Shown here piece by piece: positions 34,061 through 40,300 of a stretch of DNA of 45,616 nucleotides (its first letter is position 1; every line of letters begins with the position of its first letter). The notes under the pieces were generated by a model, which worked only from the letters and a program-made list of their open reading frames with translations, was not told where the DNA came from and did no database searches. Position numbers and translations under genes: made by a program. Origin of the DNA: Aeromicrobium sp. (GTDB lineage Bacteria > Actinomycetota > Actinomycetes > Propionibacteriales > Nocardioidaceae); contig NZ_JACMOM010000247.1 in NCBI RefSeq assembly GCF_014378035.1, forward strand, positions 1-45,616, in the 5' to 3' direction.

Positions 34061-34714
34061 TCAGGTCGTGCTCTCCAGCGTACCGAGGCGTCGCAGCACC
34101 GCCACCGCATCGACGAGGTCGGTCATCTCGCCATGGTGCACGGCCCTTCTCGAGCGGGTTTCCGCGACGATGACCTCCCAGTCGGCGGGGGAGAAGAGGG
34201 CGGTGATTTCCTGCGGAGCGAAGAGCCGATCTGCGTGGCCGGGACCCCCGTGGGTTCCGGGTTGATGACCGACGACCAGGAGCGTCCCGCCGGCGGCGAC
34301 AGCCTCGCCGAGACCGCGTAAGGCGCTGTTGCGCGGGGGATCAGGAAGGTGGAAGAACTGCGCGGACACGAGGTCGTACGTGGCCGGTGACGGGGGATCG
34401 GTCACCACGTCGCGCTGCTCGAAGGTCACCTCGACCTCAGCCTCCGCCGCACGTCCACGGGCCCGATCGAGAGCGACCTCGGAGATGTCGACGGCGGTCA
34501 CCGTCCAGCCACGCTGGGCCAACCAGACCGCATCGGCACCCTCGCCGCAACCGATGTCGAGCGCCGAACCGGGTGAGAGGCCGTCGACCTCAGCGACCAG
34601 CTGGGCGTTGGGCCTGCCGCTCCACATCGCGGCATTCTCCTCGTACGTCGCGTCCCAGGCGGCGGCATCCATGCCATCGCGGTCGGGCTGGTGATCGTGC
34701 TCGTCGTGTCCCAT
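34061..34714 (-). CDS. class I SAM-dependent methyltransferase
   Basis: 217 residues. The N-terminus is rich in His and Asp (MGHDEHDHQPDRDG) and an ATG at residue 15 is an alternative start. SAM motif I is SALDIGCGEGADAVWLAQRG, the acidic residue of motif II is in VDISEVALD, and GGTLLVVGHQPG follows. It is closely similar in plan and wording to the methyltransferase at 38844-39494. TehB/thiopurine-like enzymes share this plan; the substrate is unknown. It is coupled to the DUF1992 gene (four-base gap). Confidence 0.84.
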   Translation of the reverse strand: MGHDEHDHQPDRDGMDAAAWDATYEENAAMWSGRPNAQLVAEVDGLSPGSALDIGCGEGADAVWLAQRGWTVTAVDISEVALDRARGRAAEAEVEVTFEQRDVVTDPPSPATYDLVSAQFFHLPDPPRNSALRGLGEAVAAGGTLLVVGHQPGTHGGPGHADRLFAPQEITALFSPADWEVIVAETRSRRAVHHGEMTDLVDAVAVLRRLGTLESTT

Positions 34715-34887
34715 GTCGTGACGATCCTAGAACCACCTCCACATCCTGAGGACGTCGGATGAATGAGGTGCGCGACGTGTACCGGGCCGTGCGTGCGTGC
34801 GTCGGATCACCACCGACAAGGTGGGTGCGCGGCTGCCGAGTCGACGATGCGGGGGACAGGCCCAGCACCCCGGCTACAGTCGGGAGC

Positions 34888-35421
34888 ATGCCTGTGTCGA
34901 GGACCATCGAAGCGCGAGGCGGCATGCTCGTCGCACATGACGGGTCGGCCGATGCTGACAGAGCCTTGCGGACAGCGGTTCGGCTGGCGGCGGCGCTCGG
35001 AGTCCACGTGTCTGTTGTGCGTGCGTGGAGCGTCAGCACCGCCCCGCGTCCCGACAGCTGGGAACCCAACTTCATGCCGCCGTTCGAGGACTTCGAGGCG
35101 GCGACTCTGGTGGCGCTGGACGCTGACGTGCAGAAGGTCCGGATCGAGAGCCCGGATGTTGAGATCGTCACCGCCGTGGTCCATGGGGCACCGGCCGAGA
35201 AGCTGATCGATGCGTCGGGCTCTGTCGACCTCGTCGTCGTTGGAAGCCGTGGGCACGGGGGATTCGCCGGTCTGAGGCTCGGTTCGGTCAGCGAGCAGGT
35301 CGTGCGCCACGCGCACTGCCCGGTCCTGGTCGACAAGGCAGCCGAGGGCGACGAACCTGTACCCGTAGAGAAGCGGCAGCAGATGGAGGACGCGTTGGCC
35401 AGCGAGCTGAATCTCGACTGA
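34888..35421 (+). CDS. universal stress protein, UspA family
   Basis: 177 residues from ATG 34888, preceded by TACAGT with seven bases, so probably leaderless. One Usp domain: MLVAHDGSADADRALRTA at the N-terminus and the ATP-binding signature G-x2-G-x9-G-S in VGSRGHGGFAGLRLGSVSEQ, followed by HCPVLVDK. A tail of about 20 residues follows the domain. ATP-binding Usp proteins in actinobacteria respond to starvation and hypoxia. An in-frame ATG at 34759 is rejected for lack of family sequence in the extension. Confidence 0.9.
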   Translation: MPVSRTIEARGGMLVAHDGSADADRALRTAVRLAAALGVHVSVVRAWSVSTAPRPDSWEPNFMPPFEDFEAATLVALDADVQKVRIESPDVEIVTAVVHGAPAEKLIDASGSVDLVVVGSRGHGGFAGLRLGSVSEQVVRHAHCPVLVDKAAEGDEPVPVEKRQQMEDALASELNLD

Positions 35422-35435
35422 GGCCACCTGACTCA

Positions 35436-35449
35436 GCCGAGAAGTCGGC
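35436..35449 (+). terminator. small hairpin after the UspA gene
   Basis: GCCGA-GAAG-TCGGC, a five-base stem with a four-base loop, 15 bases after the stop codon. Weak as a terminator. Confidence 0.35.
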
Positions 35450-35544
35450 GCTGACATCTCTGTCGACGTCGTGAGCGAACGAGACCAGCCCCGTCGAGGA
35501 GGCGATCTGGAACGACCGCGTCCGGGGCAACGCCGTGGAGCAGC

Positions 35545-36282
35545 TCATGACGGGCGAACCTCGGCCCAGAGCTCCTCATAGCACAGCGCCGCCCGACTGG
35601 TGGGAGCGAATGCGGGTACCGGTGCCTGGCGCTCGGCCATCTGCTCGATGATCGAGAGCGCCGGGATCACGGTGTCGGCCACGCGTGTGCCGTCGCGGGG
35701 GATCGCCTCGATCACGTCGCGATGAAGGCGTTTGCGACGGTCGGCCATCGAGAAGAAGGCGACGAGCTCGGGTCGGCTCCCTTTTGATTCGGCCACGAAC
35801 TGGACCAGCTGGTCGAAGGTGCGCAACGACAGGGTCGCGGGGATCAGTGGCACGAGCAGGGTGTCGGCGGCGTGCATGACATTCTCGGACACCAGCGAGA
35901 TGCTGGGCGGGCAGTCGAGGAAGATGACGTCGTAGTCATCGTCGACGCTTTTCAACAGCTGACCCAGCCTGGTGGTCCGCTTCTTCGTGTCGTCCAGCTC
36001 CAGATCCATGTTGCGGTAGCTGAAGTCAGCGGGCAGCAGGTCGAGGTTGTCGAAGTCAGTGGCCTTCAGGGCCGTTTCGATGGGGCGTTTGCGGGTCACC
36101 AGGGCATGGCCGCCGCCCTTGACACGCGGTCGCACACGAAACATGTACGACGCGGCACCCTGAGGGTCGAGGTCCCACAACAGCGTCCGTCGGCCCTCGC
36201 GGGCGGCGAGATACGCCAGGTTGACCGCCGTGGAGGTCTTCCCCACACCGCCCTTGATGTTGTAGGTCGCAAATACCGTCAT
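35545..36282 (-). CDS. orphan ParA/MinD family ATPase
   Basis: 245 residues. The deviant Walker A box NIKGGVGKTSTAVNLAYL carries the signature lysine of partition ATPases, Walker A' is LLWDLDPQGAASYMF, and Walker B is DVIFLDCPPSISL. The chain lacks the N-terminal DNA-binding extension of plasmid P1-type ParA, so it is the small type that coats the nucleoid and moves cargo. No parB gene or parS-like repeat is near; instead it is coupled by an ATGA overlap to the CHAD gene upstream. This points to a non-chromosomal cargo. Residues 60-90 (VKGGGHALVTRKRPIETALK) include basic stretches that could contact DNA or polyphosphate. Confidence 0.92.
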   Translation of the reverse strand: MTVFATYNIKGGVGKTSTAVNLAYLAAREGRRTLLWDLDPQGAASYMFRVRPRVKGGGHALVTRKRPIETALKATDFDNLDLLPADFSYRNMDLELDDTKKRTTRLGQLLKSVDDDYDVIFLDCPPSISLVSENVMHAADTLLVPLIPATLSLRTFDQLVQFVAESKGSRPELVAFFSMADRRKRLHRDVIEAIPRDGTRVADTVIPALSIIEQMAERQAPVPAFAPTSRAALCYEELWAEVRPS

Positions 36283-37790
36283 TCCAGGCCTCCGAGTCGG
36301 CGCATCATCCGTTGGTTGGACGGTCGCGCGAAATGGGTGAACACCTCATCGAACTCACGGCGAGCCACGTCCTGCTCGCCGTCAAGATGACCGATCAGCT
36401 CGCCCATGGCAAGTATCGCCCCTGCGGGAGCGCCGGCGGCCATCATGTCCTCGGCGAATCCGTGTAGTGCCCGACGCTCGACCTCGCAGTCCTGGAAGCG
36501 GCCCAGAACGTCCTGCAAGCCCTTGAGGTCGCTCACACCACGTTTGCGCCGACTCGTGGCGAGCACAGGGGAGAACGCCTCGAGCGCGTAGCGCAGGCTC
36601 TTGCAGTCCTTCCGGAGGGCGTGCAGGTCTTGGGCGGGGGAGTCCTCGGTGATCGCCGCACCGCCTCGTGACACCCGCCGAAATGCGCGCCGAATGCTGC
36701 GATCTGCCAGGTTCCCAGCGGTCAGATGTTCCTGATCGCCTCGGGGGTCCGCCAGCTGAGCCAGCACCTCGCCCCATTCGGACAGCAGCTGCTGAAACGT
36801 GGCGGACTTCAGGTAGCGAACCAGGCCGCGACGCTCGGCTGTGCGGTGCTGGCGAAGATGCCTCGCCAGCGGCTCCAGGTCATCCGGTCCCGCCGCCACC
36901 AGCCAGCCTCCCATCATCGGCAGGTTCAACTCGTAGACGTCGAGGTCCCGCACCGGCGTGGTCCGATCGCCCAGCTCTTTGAACACCGGTTCCCAGCGGT
37001 CACGCATTACCGCGGGAAGGCTGGGTCGTCCCAGCGTGAGCACCGCTCTGGTCCTTCGCACTGCGACACGAAGATCGTGCAGGAACTCGGTGTCGATGTC
37101 ATCGATCACGCCGGGAACGTTGTTGCTCATCGTCGCGAGGTGGTTGCGCAGCGTGGTGATCAGAAGTTCCCTTGCCGGTGTCGATCGGCGAGTTCGGACG
37201 GTTGCTCTGGCAGTTCTGAGCTCAGGCTCCGGGCGCTCGATCTGTACAAGACCGAGCTTGGTCAGGAGACCGATGGCGGAGCCCCCCTGCTGGTCGTACC
37301 CGCGCAACACGTGCATCGTGACCCGGGCTGTCGCGGGGCCCGTGTCACGCTCGTCGGGTTCGTCAAGATCCAGCCGGGCGACGATCTTCCTGTCGGAGTT
37401 GCGCAGACTCAGGACCCGAACATTCCGTGTCTCGCCTTCGATCATCGTCAGTGCACGAATGTCGATGATGGGGGCGATCACATCGCGGACCGAGCCGGCC
37501 GGCAGTGCGTCAACGAGCGATGGCCAGCGCATGTTCGTCACGGGGGCAGCCACGATCAGGGCTCCGTCAAGGCGACTGAGCACCAGCTGTTCCCCCGAGG
37601 CAGTGGCTCGGTGCTCAAGCGCAAGGCCAGCCGCGTGCAGCCGACGGTCGAACGTGTCGAGCCGATTGCGGCGGACGACACGTGTGGTCCCCACATCGAC
37701 AACGAACGTGAAGCGAAGGGCACCGACAATCGTTGCGAGCTCGAGACCAGGTGCGGCAGGTGCCTGAAAGGTATGAGAAGAGCTCGCCAT
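36279..37790 (-). CDS. CYTH-like / CHAD domain protein
   Basis: 503 residues. The C-terminal CHAD domain (about residues 215-490) has both histidine-basic motifs: FLHDLRVAVRRTRAVLTLG and DLHALRKDCKSLRYALEAF. CHAD helices bind polyphosphate, and CHAD proteins of other bacteria coat polyphosphate granules. The N-terminal 200 residues resemble a CYTH (triphosphate tunnel) domain, as in NRLDTFDRRLHAAGLALEH and VARLDLDEPDERD, but the ExExK metal/phosphate motif expected near the start is not seen (GALRFTFVVDVG stands there), so this part is probably not catalytic. TAAGGT lies eight bases before the ATG. The stop overlaps the parA start in ATGA. Confidence 0.9.
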   Translation of the reverse strand: MASSSHTFQAPAAPGLELATIVGALRFTFVVDVGTTRVVRRNRLDTFDRRLHAAGLALEHRATASGEQLVLSRLDGALIVAAPVTNMRWPSLVDALPAGSVRDVIAPIIDIRALTMIEGETRNVRVLSLRNSDRKIVARLDLDEPDERDTGPATARVTMHVLRGYDQQGGSAIGLLTKLGLVQIERPEPELRTARATVRTRRSTPARELLITTLRNHLATMSNNVPGVIDDIDTEFLHDLRVAVRRTRAVLTLGRPSLPAVMRDRWEPVFKELGDRTTPVRDLDVYELNLPMMGGWLVAAGPDDLEPLARHLRQHRTAERRGLVRYLKSATFQQLLSEWGEVLAQLADPRGDQEHLTAGNLADRSIRRAFRRVSRGGAAITEDSPAQDLHALRKDCKSLRYALEAFSPVLATSRRKRGVSDLKGLQDVLGRFQDCEVERRALHGFAEDMMAAGAPAGAILAMGELIGHLDGEQDVARREFDEVFTHFARPSNQRMMRRLGGLE

Positions 37791-37871
37791 GATGGCTCAC
37801 CTTAGTGGTGTCGCACGCAACCCGGGAGTCGTCAACGGAGCTTCTGGAGTGGCGGCTGAATCGTCGCTTCG

Positions 37872-37890
37872 TGGTCTGCGTCGCAGACCA
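37872..37890. promoter_or_regulatory. 19-base palindrome between divergent CHAD-parA and stress genes
   Basis: TGGTCTGCG-T-CGCAGACCA is a perfect palindrome with nine-base arms and a single central base. It is well placed to be a dimeric operator for one or both divergent units. Confidence 0.5.
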
Positions 37891-37919
37891 GCGGCTAGCC
37901 CGGTGACGCGTTCCGTAAG

Positions 37920-37944
37920 GTTTATGTCATGACGTAGTGGGTAC
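37920..37944 (+). promoter_or_regulatory. SigB/SigF-like stress promoter
   Basis: GTTT (37920-37923), 15 bases, then GGGTAC (37939-37944) match the actinobacterial SigB/SigF consensus closely. The leader to the first start codon would be about 35 bases and contains GGAGGAG. Confidence 0.6.
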
Positions 37945-37986
37945 GGGAAAACCGGATCTGACGCACCACCCGGAGGAGTCACCGAA

Positions 37987-38049
37987 ATGAATGCCAACAA
38001 CAGCCGTCACAGTGCTGCAAAAGCCCCGACCACCGCAGGGCGGATCTGA
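37987..38049 (+). CDS. possible 20-residue leader peptide
   Basis: The best ribosome binding site of this unit, GGAGGAG (37972-37978), lies eight bases before the ATG at 37987. That ATG opens a 20-codon frame (MNANNSRHSAAKAPTTAGRI) which stops at 38047-38049, one base before the ATG of the membrane protein at 38051. The geometry suggests translational coupling. An ATG four bases later (37991) would instead give the membrane protein a 20-residue extension in its own frame. Confidence 0.45.
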   Translation: MNANNSRHSAAKAPTTAGRI

Positions 38050-38050
38050 C

Positions 38051-38707
38051 ATGGCGCTGCGTAGGCACCACCGCGATGGCGACAATGCGGAGACCGAGAC
38101 AGCTGTCCGCCACGACTCGCGGCTCGATCGCGACTCGCGCGTCGATCGCGACGCGCGCGTCGATCACGACTTGCAGGTAGACGAGGCCCGCGACAAGTTC
38201 GGCGGACTGAACTGGGGCAGTGCATTCTTCGGTTGGCTGGTCGCCATTGCCGTGGCAATACTCCTGACCAGCGTTGTCGGCGCGGTCCTGGCCGCTGTCA
38301 GCGCGTCGACCCAGGTGACTCAATCGCAAGCACAGAGGGACGCGGGAACGATCGGCGTCACGTCCGCCATCATCCTGCTGGTTGTGCTGCTGGTGGGCTA
38401 CTACCTCGGTGGTTACGTCGCCGGTCGTATGTCGCGCTTCGACGGCGGTCGTCAAGGCGCAGGGGTGTGGGTCATCGGCTTGGTCGTCGCGGTTGTCGCG
38501 CTGGTGCTCGGAGCAATCTTCGGGTCGCAGTACAACATCCTCGACCGGGTCAACCTGCCCAACATTCCGTTGTCAGGTTCGCAGTTGGGCATGGGCGCAG
38601 GCATCACCGCGGTCGCTGTGGTGCTGTTGACGCTCGTCGCTGCGGTCCTGGGCGGCAAGGTGGGTCACCGATACCACGACAGGGTGGACCGGGCAGCCGG
38701 ACGCTGA
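38051..38707 (+). CDS. four-helix membrane protein with a charged hexapeptide-repeat N-terminus
   Basis: 218 residues from ATG 38051. A strongly charged N-terminus of about 55 residues contains four copies of a six-residue unit (DSRLDR, DSRVDR, DARVDH, DLQVDE). Four membrane helices follow: WGSAFFGWLVAIAVAILLT, IGVTSAIILLVVLLVGYYLG, VWVIGLVVAVVALVLGAIFG and GAGITAVAVVLLTLVAAVLG. The GYYLGGYVAGRMSRFDG loop and the pattern resemble TIGR04086-type membrane proteins common in actinobacteria. The SigB/SigF-like promoter suggests stress expression. Function unknown. Confidence 0.78.
   Translation: MALRRHHRDGDNAETETAVRHDSRLDRDSRVDRDARVDHDLQVDEARDKFGGLNWGSAFFGWLVAIAVAILLTSVVGAVLAAVSASTQVTQSQAQRDAGTIGVTSAIILLVVLLVGYYLGGYVAGRMSRFDGGRQGAGVWVIGLVVAVVALVLGAIFGSQYNILDRVNLPNIPLSGSQLGMGAGITAVAVVLLTLVAAVLGGKVGHRYHDRVDRAAGR
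38114..38185 (+). repeat. four 18-bp imperfect tandem repeats
   Basis: Units at 38114, 38132, 38150 and 38168 encode a hexapeptide of the form D-x-R-V-D-x. The first three are closely alike and the fourth is diverged. Confidence 0.7.
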
Positions 38708-38725
38708 ACATCCCAGACCACCAAA

Positions 38726-38757
38726 AGCCGCCTCGCCTCCCCGGACGCGAGGCGGCT
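38726..38757 (+). terminator. rho-independent-like terminator
   Basis: AGCCGCCTCGC (38726-38736) pairs perfectly with GCGAGGCGGCT (38747-38757), followed by CTTGCGTTT. Confidence 0.85.
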
Positions 38758-38843
38758 CTTGCGTTTCCATGGGTCTCTGGCTGAGCGTGTCTCCACGTGG
38801 CGCGGGCAGGTTCAGGGCTGGCGATGGTGGCGGTTGGCTGATC

Positions 38844-39494
38844 TCAGAACCGGCGGGTGGCCCTGACGACAACGTCGTGGAGCGTGACTTCGTGTTCGCC
38901 GTGACCGGACATGGTCCGGTCCGACTCCTGGGCGGTGGCGATCTCCCACACGGCCGGGTCGAGGCGCGCCGTGATCGCGGCCACGGTCGCCGATGCCGAC
39001 GCGGGCGGCCCATCGCCGCCCCCGCCGTGCGCGTGATCGGCGGTCGGCCCGCGGTCGTTGTGGGGGAGATGGCCGACGATCAACAGGGTGCCACCGAGGG
39101 CTACCCACGGCGCGATGCGGTCGTAGAACTGCAGCTGTGGCATCGCGGGGTGTGCATAGTGCGTGGTGACCAGGTCGTACTGTGCGCCCGGCTCCCACGT
39201 GGACAGGTCCGCCTGGACCCAGTGAAGCCGCTCGGCGATGCCGCAGTCGGCGGCGCGCTCGGACGCGTGGGCAAGAGCGTCGAGGGAGATGTCCGCTGCG
39301 GTGACCTGCCAACCTCGCTGGGCGAGCCAGATCGCTTCGGCTCCGGCACCGCAGCCCGCGTCGAGGGCCGTCCCGGGCGCCAGATCGCTGACTTCACGAA
39401 TGAGGTGCGGGTTGGGCTGACTGGTGGTCATGGACACGGCCCGATCGCCTTGCCAGATCTGGTCCCAGTACTCCTTGTCGAACGAATGCGTCAT
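38844..39494 (-). CDS. class I SAM-dependent methyltransferase controlled by XRE-cupin neighbour
   Basis: 216 residues from ATG 39494, preceded by AAAGGAG; longer in-frame starts to 39620 would cross the divergent promoter. SAM motif I is TALDAGCGAGAEAIWLAQRG, motif II AADISLDALAHA, and GGTLLIVGHLPHNDRG follows; the start THSFDKEYWDQIWQGD is characteristic. It is a paralogue of the methyltransferase at 34061-34714. A His/Gly-rich loop (ADHAHGGGGDGPP) lies near residue 150. Divergence from an XRE-cupin gene implies that its expression responds to a small molecule, possibly the substrate. Confidence 0.85.
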   Translation of the reverse strand: MTHSFDKEYWDQIWQGDRAVSMTTSQPNPHLIREVSDLAPGTALDAGCGAGAEAIWLAQRGWQVTAADISLDALAHASERAADCGIAERLHWVQADLSTWEPGAQYDLVTTHYAHPAMPQLQFYDRIAPWVALGGTLLIVGHLPHNDRGPTADHAHGGGGDGPPASASATVAAITARLDPAVWEIATAQESDRTMSGHGEHEVTLHDVVVRATRRF

Positions 39495-39585
39495 CGGATG
39501 TCTCCTTTGTTGATATCGCCCGCGTCCACCCCGGTCACCGTTCGACACCCGCGTCTCTCGATGGTGGCCGCCGGCAGGCTTGATT

Positions 39586-39610
39586 GCAAAGATATTTGCT
39601 GAATGGCAAA
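39586..39610. promoter_or_regulatory. alternating half-site operator of the XRE-cupin regulator
   Basis: GCAAA (39586-39590), TTTGC (39595-39599) and GCAAA (39606-39610) alternate in orientation, giving two overlapping inverted repeats that share the middle half-site. They lie just before the regulator start codon and within the divergent promoter region. Confidence 0.6.
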
Positions 39611-39618
39611 CTTTCGAC

Positions 39619-40215
39619 ATGGATCAATCCCTGGATCACACGATCAACGCGGTGGGGCCGCGACTCAAGCACCTGCGACAGCGCCGCGACATCACCTTGA
39701 GCGATCTCGCGGATGAGACCGGCATCTCGATCAGCACCCTGTCCAGGCTCGAGGCCGGTCTCCGGCGCCCCACACTGGAACAGTTGCTGCCACTCGCACG
39801 TGCGCACGGTGTCACCCTGGACGAGCTCGTCGACGCACCGCCGACCGGCGACCCACGCATCAACCTGCGTCCGATCCACTCCAGTGACGGCTCCACCATC
39901 CTGCCGCTGACCCGCAGGCCCGGAGGCATCCAGGCCTACAAGTTCGTTCTCTCCGTCGGACGCGACGACACTGAACCCGACCTTCGCACCCACGAAGGCT
40001 ACGACTGGGTCTTCGTCCTCAACGGCAGACTCCGACTCGTCCTCGGCGAGCACGACCTCATCCTCGAACCTGGGGAGGCCGCGGAGTTCGACACCCGCAC
40101 CCCGCACTGGTTCGGAGCGACCAGCTCAGGACCGGTGGAGTTCCTCAGCCTGATCGGCAAACAGGGTGAACGCGCGCACGTGCGGGCCGCGCCCAAGAAG
40201 CATGGAGCCAGTTGA
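39619..40215 (+). CDS. XRE family transcriptional regulator with cupin domain
   Basis: 198 residues from ATG 39619; a longer frame from 39580 crosses the operator and is rejected. The helix-turn-helix (about residues 10-65) has LRQRRDITLSDLADETGIS and STLSRLEAGLRRPTLEQLL. The cupin barrel (about residues 115-185) has THEGYDWVFVLNGRLRLVLG, LILEPGEAAEFDTRTPHWFG, with the usual His and Glu of the metal/ligand pocket. Regulators of this form sense small ligands and often repress themselves and a neighbouring enzyme gene, here a methyltransferase. Confidence 0.92.
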   Translation: MDQSLDHTINAVGPRLKHLRQRRDITLSDLADETGISISTLSRLEAGLRRPTLEQLLPLARAHGVTLDELVDAPPTGDPRINLRPIHSSDGSTILPLTRRPGGIQAYKFVLSVGRDDTEPDLRTHEGYDWVFVLNGRLRLVLGEHDLILEPGEAAEFDTRTPHWFGATSSGPVEFLSLIGKQGERAHVRAAPKKHGAS

Positions 40216-40270
40216 CGGCATCGCTGCCTCACGCGAGGCCCTCATCCGGGCGCGGGGAGGGGGCGACTCC

Positions 40271-40276
40271 TAGACT
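40271..40276 (+). promoter_or_regulatory. -10 box for the GGDEF-EAL gene
   Basis: TAGACT at 40271-40276 would start a leader of about 18 bases with GGAG ten bases before the ATG at 40301. Confidence 0.45.
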
Positions 40277-40300
40277 GATGTTGAAACGGAGAACCTGAGC

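Noticed and set aside
35460-35544. A coding-like stretch after the UspA gene
   Set aside because: One frame reads plausibly for about 25 codons, but there is no start codon, no family match and the frame is not continued; probably chance codon bias.
35545-36282. ParA as evidence of an integrated plasmid or chromosomal partition locus
   Set aside because: There is no parB, parS-like repeat, replication gene or integrase nearby, and the partner gene is CHAD.
38114-38185. The 18-bp repeats as a CRISPR array or direct repeat of a mobile element
   Set aside because: They are contiguous, in frame and code for a hexapeptide repeat within a protein.
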